23,540 bases of DNA from an uncultured Bordetella sp. GTDB taxonomy: Bacteria > Pseudomonadota > Gammaproteobacteria > Burkholderiales > Burkholderiaceae_B. Shown piece by piece: positions 6,547-14,432 of this stretch (its first letter is position 1; each line of letters begins with the position of its first letter). The DNA lies in contig CALGFL010000450.1 in the NCBI GenBank assembly GCA_937881145.1, positions 1 through 23,540 on the forward strand, given 5' to 3'. The notes below the pieces were generated by a model. It saw nothing but the letters and a program-made list of their open reading frames with translations, ran no database searches and was not told the DNA's origin. The position numbers and the translations under genes were made by a program.

Positions 6547-7524
6547 ATGGAACTGCGCCAGCTCGAAGCCTTCGCGGCAGTCATGTCCACCGGCAGCGTC
6601 ACCGGCGCCGGCCGGCTGCTGGGCCGCTCGCAGCCGGCCATCAGCCGCCTGCTGCAGGAACTGGAAGACGAGATCGGCTACGCCCTCTTCAAGCGCAGCG
6701 GGCCGCGCGTCACGCCCACCGACCAGGGCTTTCTGCTGTACGAGGACGTCGAGCGCGCGCTGGCCAGCCTGCGCGATATCCGCAGCCGCGCCAAGGACAT
6801 CGCCCGCGACGCGGGCCGGCCTCTGCGCGTGGCCGCCACGTCGGCCCTCGCGGTGGGCCTGATACCCGATGCGGTGCGCCGCGTCGAAGCGCGCACCGGC
6901 CCGGGCAGCACGCAGATCCTGGGCATGACGCCCGAACGCGTGGTGCATGCCGTGCTGACGGGCGCGGTGCAACTGGGTGCGGCCAGCCTGCCGCTGGAAC
7001 ACCGCGGCCTGGACGTGCACTGGATAGGCCAGGCGCCATGCGCCGTGGCGCTGCCGGCCGACGATCCGGCCGCGGCCCGGCCCGTGGTCGCGCTGCGCGA
7101 ACTCGCGCAGCGGCGCCTCATCACCATGGCCAACCCCTACCGTCTGCGCCATCGACTGGACCAGGCCCTGGCTCAAGCGGGCGGCGCGGGCGCCAATCTC
7201 ATCGAAACCAACTCCTCGTCCTATGCCCTGGCCGCCGTGCGGGCCGGCCTGGGCGTCGCGGTGCTCGAACCGGTGACCGCCTACGGCGCGCCCATGCAGG
7301 GCGTGGCCATCCGTGCGCTGGACATCGACATCCCCTTCTATTTCGGCGTCATCTCGCCGCAGGCCAAGCCGCTCACCACATTGGCGGGCGACCTGGCAGA
7401 TGCCCTGGCCGACGCCGCCGCGGCGCTGCTGCCCGGCTTCGTCAAGCACGCGGCTTGCGAACACGGCGCCCTGCTGCAGTCCGTCTATGACCATGCTTCC
7501 CACGCCACGAGAACCTCGCCATGA
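6547..7524 (+). CDS. LysR-family transcriptional regulator
   Basis: The 325-residue product is a standard LysR-type regulator. An N-terminal winged helix-turn-helix (about 1-60) includes MELRQLEAFAAVMSTGSVT and the recognition segment RSQPAISRLLQELEDEIG. A periplasmic-binding-protein-like effector domain (about 90-305) follows. It lies divergent to the transporter operon and in line with the monooxygenase/opine-dehydrogenase genes, only 31 bp before the monooxygenase, so it could control either set. The LysR subgroup that includes OccR and NocR governs opine uptake genes, which matches the downstream content, but I cannot place it in that subgroup by eye. No strong ribosome site precedes the ATG. 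A short C-terminal tail (HAACEHGALLQS onward) extends past the usual domain end. Confidence 0.9.
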   Translation: MELRQLEAFAAVMSTGSVTGAGRLLGRSQPAISRLLQELEDEIGYALFKRSGPRVTPTDQGFLLYEDVERALASLRDIRSRAKDIARDAGRPLRVAATSALAVGLIPDAVRRVEARTGPGSTQILGMTPERVVHAVLTGAVQLGAASLPLEHRGLDVHWIGQAPCAVALPADDPAAARPVVALRELAQRRLITMANPYRLRHRLDQALAQAGGAGANLIETNSSSYALAAVRAGLGVAVLEPVTAYGAPMQGVAIRALDIDIPFYFGVISPQAKPLTTLAGDLADALADAAAALLPGFVKHAACEHGALLQSVYDHASHATRTSP

Positions 7525-7556
7525 CCTTGCCCGCCGCGTTGCCGGAGAACCCGTGA
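7521..7556 (+). other. 11-codon mini-ORF linking the LysR stop to the monooxygenase start
   Basis: An ATG at 7521 overlaps the LysR stop as ATGA and opens an 11-residue frame (MTLPAALPENP). Its stop overlaps the monooxygenase start as TGATG (7554-7558). The frame contains the monooxygenase ribosome site (GGAG). The peptide may have no function, but the arrangement could carry ribosomes from one gene to the next. It may also be chance. Confidence 0.3.
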
Positions 7557-9010
7557 TGACGCCGCAAGCCGGCTCGAATGCGGCCCTGGCCTGCCTGGAG
7601 CGGGACCTGGCCCGGGACCTCGAATACCTGTGCCGCCCGGCCGCGAACGGGGTGCCCCCGTGCCAGGTGGGCGGTGAAAAAGTCTACGACATCATCATCA
7701 TCGGCGGCGGCATGTGCGGCATGGTCGCGTGGTTCGCGCTTCAATGCGAAGGCATGCTCCAGACCCGGATCTTCGACCGCAATCCCGCGGGGCTGGAAGG
7801 GCCGTGGCTCAACTACGCCCGCATGCAAACCCTGCGCTCGCCCAAGCAGCTCGTGGGCCCGGCCTACGGCATGAGCAGCCTGACCTTCCGCGCCTGGTTC
7901 ACCGCGCAGTTCGGCGACTCGGCATGGGAGCTGCTGGACAAGATCCCGCGCCCCATGTGGATGGAATACCTGCGCTGGTACCGCAAGGCCTTGTCGGTGC
8001 CCATCGAGAACGAAGTCAACGTCGACGGCATCGCTGCCGAAGGCGAGCTGCTGCGCCTGCATCTGTCGGGAAAAGGTGCGTCCGAGACCTCGATCCTGGT
8101 GCGCAAAGTCGTCATGGCCACCGGCCGCGACGGCACCGGCCACCCCAGCATTCCCCGCTTCGTGCAAGGGCTGGACCGTTCCCTTTGGGCGCACTCGTCC
8201 GACGACATCGACTTTGCCCGCCTGCGCGGCAAGCGCGTGGTGGTGGTCGGCGTCGGCGCTTCGGCCGTCGACAACTCGGCCGAGGCATTGGAGGCCGGCG
8301 CGGCCGAAGTGCGGCACCTCATCCGCCGCAAGGAGATGCCCACCGTCAACAAGATGATGGGCATCGGCTCGCCCGGCTTGAGAAACGGTTTTCCCGATCT
8401 GCCGGACGCCTGGCGCTGGCGCTTCATGCACTATGCCACCGTGATGCAGACGCCCGCGCCGCGCAGCTCCACATTACGCGTGAGCCGCCACCCCAATGCC
8501 TATTTCCATTTCGGCAAGGCCGTCGAGCGCGTGCTCCCGTCGGGCTCGGGCATCGTCGTCGAAACCGCCGACGGCAGCCGGCTCGAAAGCGACTATCTCA
8601 TCCTGGGCACGGGCTTTACCGTCGACCCGATGGCGCGCGCCGAATTCCCGGGCTACGCCGACCAGATCCTGCTCTGGAAAGACCGGTACACGCCGCCCGA
8701 GCAGGAGCGGCATCGCGAGCTGGGCAACTTCCCCTACCTGGCGCACGACTTTTCCTTTCTCGAGCGCACGCCGGGCAAGGCCCCCTGGCTCAAGAACATC
8801 TACTGCTTCAACTACGGCGCGGCGGTCAGCCTGGGCAAGGTCAGCGGCGACATCCCCGGCATCAGCGAGGGCGCGGCCTGGCTGGCGCGCGGGCTGGCTT
8901 CGCGCCTGTATGCCGAAGACGTGGCCGCGCATTACCAGGAGATGGTCGACTACGAAAAACCGGAACTGCTGGGCGACGAATGGAAGCCGAGCGAATTACT
9001 GACGGGATGA
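7556..9010 (+). CDS. FAD- and NADPH-dependent monooxygenase (FMO/Baeyer-Villiger-like)
   Basis: The 484-residue cytoplasmic flavoprotein has two Rossmann motifs: IIIIGGGMCGM for FAD (about 46-56) and VVVVGVGASAVDNS for NADPH (228-241). Just before the second is LWAHSSD, reminiscent of the H-S part of the FMO/BVMO fingerprint, and LILGTGFTVD further on matches the conserved C-terminal nucleotide-contact segment. Such enzymes hydroxylate nitrogen or sulfur or insert oxygen beside a carbonyl. About 40 residues precede the FAD motif, more than in minimal FMOs. ATG at 7556 has GGAG eight bases upstream. It overlaps the next gene by four bases (ATGA), so it is translationally coupled to the CMD protein, which suggests its substrate belongs to the same amino-acid-derived compound as the ABC importer. 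Confidence 0.88.
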   Translation: MTPQAGSNAALACLERDLARDLEYLCRPAANGVPPCQVGGEKVYDIIIIGGGMCGMVAWFALQCEGMLQTRIFDRNPAGLEGPWLNYARMQTLRSPKQLVGPAYGMSSLTFRAWFTAQFGDSAWELLDKIPRPMWMEYLRWYRKALSVPIENEVNVDGIAAEGELLRLHLSGKGASETSILVRKVVMATGRDGTGHPSIPRFVQGLDRSLWAHSSDDIDFARLRGKRVVVVGVGASAVDNSAEALEAGAAEVRHLIRRKEMPTVNKMMGIGSPGLRNGFPDLPDAWRWRFMHYATVMQTPAPRSSTLRVSRHPNAYFHFGKAVERVLPSGSGIVVETADGSRLESDYLILGTGFTVDPMARAEFPGYADQILLWKDRYTPPEQERHRELGNFPYLAHDFSFLERTPGKAPWLKNIYCFNYGAAVSLGKVSGDIPGISEGAAWLARGLASRLYAEDVAAHYQEMVDYEKPELLGDEWKPSELLTG

Positions 9011-9516
9011 ACAGAACGATGAATCACGACGTCGTGAGAACCCAGGCGGGCATCGGCGCCGATTCGCCGCTGAACGCGGTGCTCAACACCCGCGCGGACG
9101 TGCTGACCATGACGCAGGCCACGCACGACGCGGCCCTGCAGCCGCGGGACCCAGGCGGCATACCGCACGTGGTGCGCGCGGCGCTGGCCACGCGCGTCGC
9201 CAGGCTGCACAACGACGCCAGCCTCGCCACGCACTACGAAGGCTTGATGCGGCAGGCCCGCGCGTCGGCCGCGATCTCGCGCTTGGCCGACCCGCAATTC
9301 AAGGGCGACGGCGACGCCAAACTTACGGCGGTTCTTGCCTACACGGATCTGGCCACCCAGACACCCAGGGACGCGACCGCCGACGACATCGTGCAGCTGC
9401 AGCGGGCCGGCGTGAGCGATGCCGACATCGTGCGCCTGGCCGAACTGAACGCTTTCCTGGCCTATCAGATCCGGCTGATCGCCGGCCTGCGACTGATGAA
9501 GGAGTTCGCACAATGA
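9007..9516 (+). CDS. CMD/AhpD-fold protein without catalytic cysteines (Avi_7170-like)
   Basis: The 169-residue helical protein resembles the carboxymuconolactone-decarboxylase/AhpD fold, in particular the family usually named CMD domain protein, Avi_7170 family, which occurs paired with an Avi_7169-type partner. It contains no cysteine at all, so it cannot perform the AhpD thiol chemistry itself. The segment DPQFKGDGDAKLTAVLAYTDL and the following helices carry the recognisable fold. ATG at 9007 overlaps the monooxygenase stop (ATGA); an in-frame ATG at 9019 is an alternative. The gene itself overlaps the next by four bases. It is probably a structural or regulatory partner of the downstream protein. 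The family name is from memory and was not checked by search. Confidence 0.8.
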   Translation: MNRTMNHDVVRTQAGIGADSPLNAVLNTRADVLTMTQATHDAALQPRDPGGIPHVVRAALATRVARLHNDASLATHYEGLMRQARASAAISRLADPQFKGDGDAKLTAVLAYTDLATQTPRDATADDIVQLQRAGVSDADIVRLAELNAFLAYQIRLIAGLRLMKEFAQ

Positions 9517-10097
9517 GCGCGACCCTGCATGAATTCACCACCGTCGTGCCGCACTGGCAGCCGCGGGTCCAGCCCATCGATCTGGCCCAGGCATCGGCCG
9601 AGCAACTGGACGCGCTCAAAATCACGCCGTCCAACACCAAGGTGTCCGAGTACGTCCTGGTGCTGGCCAACGACGTCGAAACCCTGAAGGTGCGCACGCC
9701 GCTCTTTAACGCCATCATGTACAACCACGGCGGCCTGTCGCGCGCCGAGCGCGAGGTCGGCGCCACCGCCGCGTCGGTGGTCAATCGCTGCATCTATTGC
9801 GCCGCCGTCCATTCCAGCCGCTACAACCAGCTGACCAAAGACGAGACCGTCATGGCGAAGATCTTCGCCGACGGCGCCCACGCGCAGCTCGATCCGCGCC
9901 TGTCGGCCATCCTCGCCTTTGCGACCAGGCTGTCGCAGACCCCGAGCCAGGCCACGGCGCAAGACATGGCCGCGCTGGCCGACGCCGGACTCGACCAGGC
10001 CGAGATCCTCGACCTGATTCTCTCCACCTCGCTGTTCGGCTGGGCCAACCGGCTGATGCATACGCTGGGCGATCCGCTGCCCAAGGACCAGGCCTGA
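9513..10097 (+). CDS. AhpD-like peroxidase-related protein with CxxC motif (Avi_7169-like)
   Basis: The 194-residue protein has the AhpD/CMD core with the active-site motif NRCIYCAAVHSSRY (C93, C96, H100), the arrangement that in AhpD gives a redox-active disulfide. Its length and N-terminal extension match the group known as alkylhydroperoxidase domain protein, Avi_7169 family. The ATG overlaps the previous stop as ATGA, and the next gene begins directly after its TGA, so it is in the middle of a coupled series. It may detoxify peroxide leaked by the flavin monooxygenase or take part in an oxidation or decarboxylation step. The exact reaction is unknown. Confidence 0.88.
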   Translation: MSATLHEFTTVVPHWQPRVQPIDLAQASAEQLDALKITPSNTKVSEYVLVLANDVETLKVRTPLFNAIMYNHGGLSRAEREVGATAASVVNRCIYCAAVHSSRYNQLTKDETVMAKIFADGAHAQLDPRLSAILAFATRLSQTPSQATAQDMAALADAGLDQAEILDLILSTSLFGWANRLMHTLGDPLPKDQA

Positions 10098-11183
10098 ATG
10101 TCATCCACCCTCGCAGTGGGCATCGTCGGCGCGGGCGCCATCGCCTGCGGCACGGCGGCGCTGCTGGCCCGATCCGGCCATCGCGTGCAGCTGTGGTCGC
10201 CGTCCGGCAAGAGCACGGCGGCATTGGCCGGCGGGCAGCCGCTGAAGGCGCAAGGCGCCATCGAAGGCGAGTTCGCCGTCCAGGCCGCCTCCAGCGCCGC
10301 GGACCTGGCCGCGCACGCCCAAGTCATTGTCCTGGCCCTGCCGGCCTATGCCCATCGCAAGATGATGGACGCCATCGCCGGGCATCTCACGCGCGAGCAC
10401 GTCGTCATCATCAGCTCGCATGCCTCGCTGGGCGCGCTCTATCTCGCGCGCTTGCTCAAGCATCGCGGCGTGAACCTGCCCATCGTGGCCTGGGGCACGA
10501 CCGCCGTGTCAGGCCGGCTGTCGGCACCTTGCAGCGTCAAGGTCAATACCGTGCGCAGCAAGATCGATCTGTGCACCATACCGGCCAGCGGCAAAGAACG
10601 CGGCCTGGACGTCTGCCGCCAGCTGTTCGGCGATCGCTTCGTCGAACGCGACGGACTGCTCGCGATCGCGCTGAGCAATCTGAATCCGCAGAACCACATG
10701 GGCATCGCGCTGTGCAACATGACGCGCATGGAGCTGGGCGAAGCCTGGGACCAGGGCAGGCACGTCACGCCCAACGTGGGACGCCTGCTGGAAGCGCTGG
10801 ACGCCGAGCGGCTGGCGATCGCGCAGGCGCTCGGCCTGCAGGTGCGCACTATCTTCGAGCACTTTCATCTCTCGTTTCACGTGCCGCTGGGCAGCGTCTC
10901 GGACATGAACCAGGAAATGTCCAGGCTGGGCCGCGGCGGCACGGGGCCGGCCACCGCCGACAGCCGCTACGTAACGGAGGACGTGCCCTACGGCCTGGTG
11001 GCCACGGCCAGGCTGGGCGCGCTGACGCAGCGGCCGGCCAGACTGCACGAAGCCGGCGTGGCAGTCTTCTCGGCGCTGTACGGGCGCGACTTCAGCGATG
11101 AAAACGATCTTCTGCAGGCGCTCGACCTCGACGCTCTGTCGCTGGCCGAGCTAAAAGAATTGTCCCGCAACGGGTACGCCTGA
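10098..11183 (+). CDS. Opine (octopine/nopaline) dehydrogenase family protein
   Basis: The 361-residue protein begins with a dinucleotide-binding Rossmann fold (VGIVGAGAIACG, about 7-18) and ends with the octopine-dehydrogenase domain. Family marks are NPQNH (196-200, with the conserved histidine) and RYVTEDVPYGL (290-300). Opine dehydrogenases reversibly join an amino acid and a 2-oxo acid by reductive amination using NAD(P)H, so in a catabolic setting they cleave the N-carboxyalkyl amino acid. It follows the AhpD-like gene with no gap and precedes a glutamate-type ABC importer after 84 bp, as expected for an imported opine-like substrate. No signal peptide is seen, so it acts in the cytoplasm. 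Related ketopantoate-reductase-like enzymes share the fold but lack the C-terminal motif. Confidence 0.9.
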   Translation: MSSTLAVGIVGAGAIACGTAALLARSGHRVQLWSPSGKSTAALAGGQPLKAQGAIEGEFAVQAASSAADLAAHAQVIVLALPAYAHRKMMDAIAGHLTREHVVIISSHASLGALYLARLLKHRGVNLPIVAWGTTAVSGRLSAPCSVKVNTVRSKIDLCTIPASGKERGLDVCRQLFGDRFVERDGLLAIALSNLNPQNHMGIALCNMTRMELGEAWDQGRHVTPNVGRLLEALDAERLAIAQALGLQVRTIFEHFHLSFHVPLGSVSDMNQEMSRLGRGGTGPATADSRYVTEDVPYGLVATARLGALTQRPARLHEAGVAVFSALYGRDFSDENDLLQALDLDALSLAELKELSRNGYA

Positions 11184-11267
11184 AGAAAGCCGCAGCACCT
11201 ATCATCCAAACGGTTCAGGCGCACGCTTAGGCAAATACGCCGCGACCACCACAAGAGGGGTATGAGC

Positions 11268-12152
11268 ATGAGCAAACATATCGTCAAGCGCATCGCGGCC
11301 GCGGCGCTGAGCTGCGCCGGCTTCGGGCTGCTGCCCGCCGCGGGCCACGCCCAGCAGGTCGATTCCACCATCAACCGGATCAAATCCACGCACACGTTCA
11401 CGATCGGCTATCGCGAATCCTCGGTCCCGTTGTCCTACATCGGCCCGGACGGCAAGCCGACCGGCTACTCCACCGAGTTCTGCTGGAAGATCGCCGACGC
11501 GGTCAAGGACTATCTCAAGCTGCCCGAGCTGACCCTCAAATACGTGCCGGTCAATATCCAGACGCGCCAGGCGCTGGTGGCCAACGGCACGGTCGACATC
11601 TCCTGCGAAGGCGCGGTCAATACCTGGACCCGGCAAAAGCAGGTGTCCTTCTCGCCGGTGAGCTGGGTCTCGGCCGAGCAACTGCTCGTGCTGAAGAACT
11701 CGGGCATCAAAGGCATCAACGACCTGAACGGCAAGACCGTCATCGTCGCGACGGCCGGCACCAGCGAGCCCACCTTGAACCGCCTGATCCAGCAGGACCA
11801 CCTCAACGTGAAGATCATGCACGTGGACTCGCACTCTGCCGCGCTGCTGGCGCTGGAAAGCCACCGCGGCGCCGCATACCTCAGCGACAACGGCGCGTTC
11901 TACGGCATGATCAAGGCCTCCAAGCATCCCGAGAACCTGGCCGTCGTCGGTCCGGAGCTGAGCTATCAGCCCGAAGCCTTCATCATCGCCAAGAACAACC
12001 CGACCTTCGCCTGGATCGTCGGCCACACCATGTCGGACATGTTCAAGTCGGGCGAAGCCGAGAAGCTCGTGACCAAGTGGTTCGGGCCCCTGGGCGTCGG
12101 CGTCAGCCCCAAGCTGCGCGCCGCATGGGAAACCTACTCCTTCCCCGAATAG
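11268..12152 (+). CDS. ABC transporter substrate-binding protein, glutamate/aspartate (GltI) type
   Basis: The 294-residue periplasmic protein has a signal peptide with basic start and hydrophobic core; cleavage is likely after AGHA (residue 28). The mature part is a family 3 solute-binding protein. Segments such as GYRESSVPLSYIGPDGKP, NGTVDISCEGAVNTWTRQKQ and KTVIVATAGTSEP resemble GltI of the glutamate/aspartate importer. I choose ATG 11268 because GAGG lies nine bases upstream; ATG 11262, two codons earlier, sits too close to it. The retained arginines suggest an amino-dicarboxylate ligand, which fits glutamate or a glutamate-containing opine. It begins a four-gene transporter set with close junctions. 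Confidence 0.92.
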   Translation: MSKHIVKRIAAAALSCAGFGLLPAAGHAQQVDSTINRIKSTHTFTIGYRESSVPLSYIGPDGKPTGYSTEFCWKIADAVKDYLKLPELTLKYVPVNIQTRQALVANGTVDISCEGAVNTWTRQKQVSFSPVSWVSAEQLLVLKNSGIKGINDLNGKTVIVATAGTSEPTLNRLIQQDHLNVKIMHVDSHSAALLALESHRGAAYLSDNGAFYGMIKASKHPENLAVVGPELSYQPEAFIIAKNNPTFAWIVGHTMSDMFKSGEAEKLVTKWFGPLGVGVSPKLRAAWETYSFPE

Positions 12153-12161
12153 CGGCTGTCG

Positions 12162-12878
12162 ATGAACTACACCTGGGACTGGAGCGTCCTGATCCAGTCG
12201 CCCTATCTGGGATGGCTGGTTTCGGGCGTGGGACAAACGCTCGCCGCCAGCGCCGGCAGCTGGATACTGGCGATGGCGGTCGGCTTTCTCATCGGCGCCC
12301 TGCGCAGTCTGCCCTATCGGTGGACTGACGTGGCAACCGGCGTCTACGTCCAGGTGTTTCGCAACATCCCGCCGCTGGTTCAGCTCTTTCTCTGGTTCTT
12401 CGTCTTTCCGGAGATCGTCCCCGAGGCGCTGGGCGACTGGATCAAAGGCCAGATGCCCATGCCGGAACTGACGACGACCATCGTGGCCATCGGGCTGTTC
12501 GCCGGCGCGCGCGTGGCCGAGCAGGTGCGCGCGGGCGTGGATACCGTGCGCGTGCGCCTGCTGCCGGCCGCGCTGGCCACGGGCCTGACGCCGCTGCAGG
12601 CCTACCGCCTCGTCCTGTTCCCGATCGCCCTGCGCAGAATCGTCGCGCCGCTCACGTCGGAACTGCTGATCACGATCAAGATGTCGTCTATCGGTTTGAC
12701 CATCGGCCTCATGGAACTCACCGCGCAAAGCCGCCAGATCGAGAACTACCCCTTCCACGGTTTCGAGGCCTACGCCTTCGCCACAGCGGTCTACCTGGTC
12801 ATCGGCCTGCTCGCCACCGGCATCATGCACATCGTCAATCGACGCCTGACCGGTTCGCTCGCCGGCACGGACCGATAG
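12162..12878 (+). CDS. ABC transporter permease, polar amino acid type (GltJ-like)
   Basis: The 238-residue inner-membrane protein has about five hydrophobic helices. It carries the HisM/GltJ-family marks: [15 protein letters not shown] (66-80) and the cytoplasmic EAA loop (about 118-160, ending in [20 protein letters not shown]), which docks on the ATPase. It starts nine bases after the binding-protein stop with a weak ribosome site, so it probably relies on coupling. It pairs with the next permease to form the heterodimeric channel. The similarity of NIPPLVQLF to GltJ supports a glutamate-type importer. Confidence 0.92.
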   Translation: MNYTWDWSVLIQSPYLGWLVSGVGQTLAASAGSWILAMAVGFLIGALRSLPYRWTDVATGVYVQVFRNIPPLVQLFLWFFVFPEIVPEALGDWIKGQMPMPELTTTIVAIGLFAGARVAEQVRAGVDTVRVRLLPAALATGLTPLQAYRLVLFPIALRRIVAPLTSELLITIKMSSIGLTIGLMELTAQSRQIENYPFHGFEAYAFATAVYLVIGLLATGIMHIVNRRLTGSLAGTDR

Positions 12879-12887
12879 GAGCCGACC

Positions 12888-13535
12888 GTGGATTGGAGCG
12901 TCATCTGGAAATACCGCGAACTGCTGGCCCACGGCATGGTGGTCAGCGCCCTGCTCGTGATCACCGGCATGATCGGCGGCATGCTGGTGGGGGCCCTGCT
13001 AGCCCTGGCACGGCTGTCGCGCTTTCGCACGCTCGCGCTTCTGGTGGGCGGCTACGTGACGATGATCCGCTCGGTGCCGCTGATCCTGGTGCTGTTCTGG
13101 TTCTACTTCATGCTGCCGCTGGTCACGGGCCAGCCGATGGGCGCAATGACGTCCGCGCTCACCACCTTCGTGCTGTTCGAAGCCGCTTTCTATTGCGAGA
13201 TCTTCCGCGCCGGCATCCTGGCCGTGCCGCAGGGGCAGAGCCTCGCAGCGGCAGCCACCGGCCTGGGCAATTGGCAGACGCTGCGCCTGGTCATCCTGCC
13301 CCAGGCCGTGGCGGCCATGGTGCCGCTGCTGCTCAACCAGGCCATCATCCTCTTTCAGGACACGTCCCTGGTCTATGTCGTCGCGCTGCGCGACTTCCTG
13401 ACGGCAGCCAACGTCGTGGTCGGGCTCAACGAGCGCCCGATCGAGGTCTACACTTTCGTCGCCGTCGTCTATCTGGCGATCTGCTATGGCGTTTCCCTGC
13501 TGGTAGGCCGCAGCAAAAAGGCCGCTCTCCGATGA
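12888..13535 (+). CDS. ABC transporter permease, polar amino acid type (GltK-like)
   Basis: The 215-residue membrane protein is the second permease. It has about five hydrophobic segments, the [14 protein letters not shown] segment (61-74) and the EAA loop [14 protein letters not shown] followed by AATGLG (104-127). Translation starts at GTG 12888, supported by AGGAG eight bases upstream, nine bases after the first permease ends. The stop overlaps the ATPase start by four bases (ATGA). Its length is typical of GltK-type proteins. Confidence 0.92.
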   Translation: MDWSVIWKYRELLAHGMVVSALLVITGMIGGMLVGALLALARLSRFRTLALLVGGYVTMIRSVPLILVLFWFYFMLPLVTGQPMGAMTSALTTFVLFEAAFYCEIFRAGILAVPQGQSLAAAATGLGNWQTLRLVILPQAVAAMVPLLLNQAIILFQDTSLVYVVALRDFLTAANVVVGLNERPIEVYTFVAVVYLAICYGVSLLVGRSKKAALR

Positions 13536-14308
13536 GTTCCATGCCCAACCACGAAACCAAGCCCGATGCCGGCGCGCCGATGATCGCCGTGGAGAACGTC
13601 TCCAAATCCTACGGGCACTCGCAGATACTGAAGACCTGCTCCCTGTCGGTCGCGCGCGGCGAAGTCGTCGTCGTCTGCGGCCCCTCGGGCGCGGGCAAGA
13701 GCACCCTCATCAAATGCATCAACGGCCTGGTTCCGTTCGATTCGGGCAGCATCGCCGTCGACGGCGTTTCCGTGGGAGACCCGCACACCAAATTGCCGGC
13801 GCTGCGCGCGCAGATCGGCATGGTATTCCAGCACTTCGAGCTCTACCCGCACATGAGCGCGCTGGAAAACGTCAACCTGGCGCAGATCCACGTGCTCAAG
13901 CGCAGCCGGGCGCAGGCGGCCGAAGTCTCGACGCGCCTGCTCAACCGGGTCGGCCTGGCGGACAAGCTGCATGCCCGCCCGGGCCAGTTGTCCGGCGGGC
14001 AGCAGCAGCGCGTCTCCATCGCCCGCGCCCTGGCCATGAATCCCAAGGCCATGCTCTTTGACGAACCGACCTCGGCGCTGGACCCGGAAATGGTCAACGA
14101 AGTGCTGGATGTGATGCAGGCGCTGGCCCAGGAAGGCATGACCATGGTGGTGGTGACGCATGAAATGGGCTTTGCCCGCCGCGTCGCCGACCGCGTCCTC
14201 TTCATGGATGCCGGCCAGATACTCGAAGACACGCGCAAAGAGCAGTTCTTCAACGAGCCGGCCACCGAGCGGGCGCGCCTGTTCCTCTCGAAAGTACTGA
14301 CGCACTGA
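13532..14308 (+). CDS. ABC transporter ATP-binding protein, polar amino acid type (GltL-like)
   Basis: The 258-residue ATPase energises the importer. All core motifs are intact: Walker [10 protein letters not shown] (50-58), Q-loop FQHFELYPH (99-107), signature LSGGQQQR (153-160), Walker [14 protein letters not shown] (173-185) and the switch histidine in VTHEMGF (H210). Start ATG 13532 overlaps the permease stop; ATG 13541 is an in-frame alternative. It has a 15-residue N-terminal extension compared with GltL. It is the last gene of the plus-strand run; a G+C-rich inverted repeat follows at 14313-14326 but without a T-tract. Confidence 0.93.
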   Translation: MSSMPNHETKPDAGAPMIAVENVSKSYGHSQILKTCSLSVARGEVVVVCGPSGAGKSTLIKCINGLVPFDSGSIAVDGVSVGDPHTKLPALRAQIGMVFQHFELYPHMSALENVNLAQIHVLKRSRAQAAEVSTRLLNRVGLADKLHARPGQLSGGQQQRVSIARALAMNPKAMLFDEPTSALDPEMVNEVLDVMQALAQEGMTMVVVTHEMGFARRVADRVLFMDAGQILEDTRKEQFFNEPATERARLFLSKVLTH

Positions 14309-14432
14309 GGGAGCCTGCGGCCAGGCAACTCAACTAGAATGAGGCGGACGAATCAACGCGGATTGGCTCCATGATTGCATTGCCCAGCGTTATCCCTTAC
14401 GCCCCGCCTTTCCGCTACACGGCCTGACGACC

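Noticed and set aside
11202..12932. A 576-codon minus-strand frame opposite the ABC binding protein and first permease
   Set aside because: The plus strand carries unmistakable transporter genes; the minus translation is low-complexity (H, G, R, D, Q) and has no domain features.
14313..14326. GCCTG-CGGC-CAGGC hairpin after the ABC ATPase gene
   Set aside because: Five-base-pair stem with no following T run; too weak to call a terminator.
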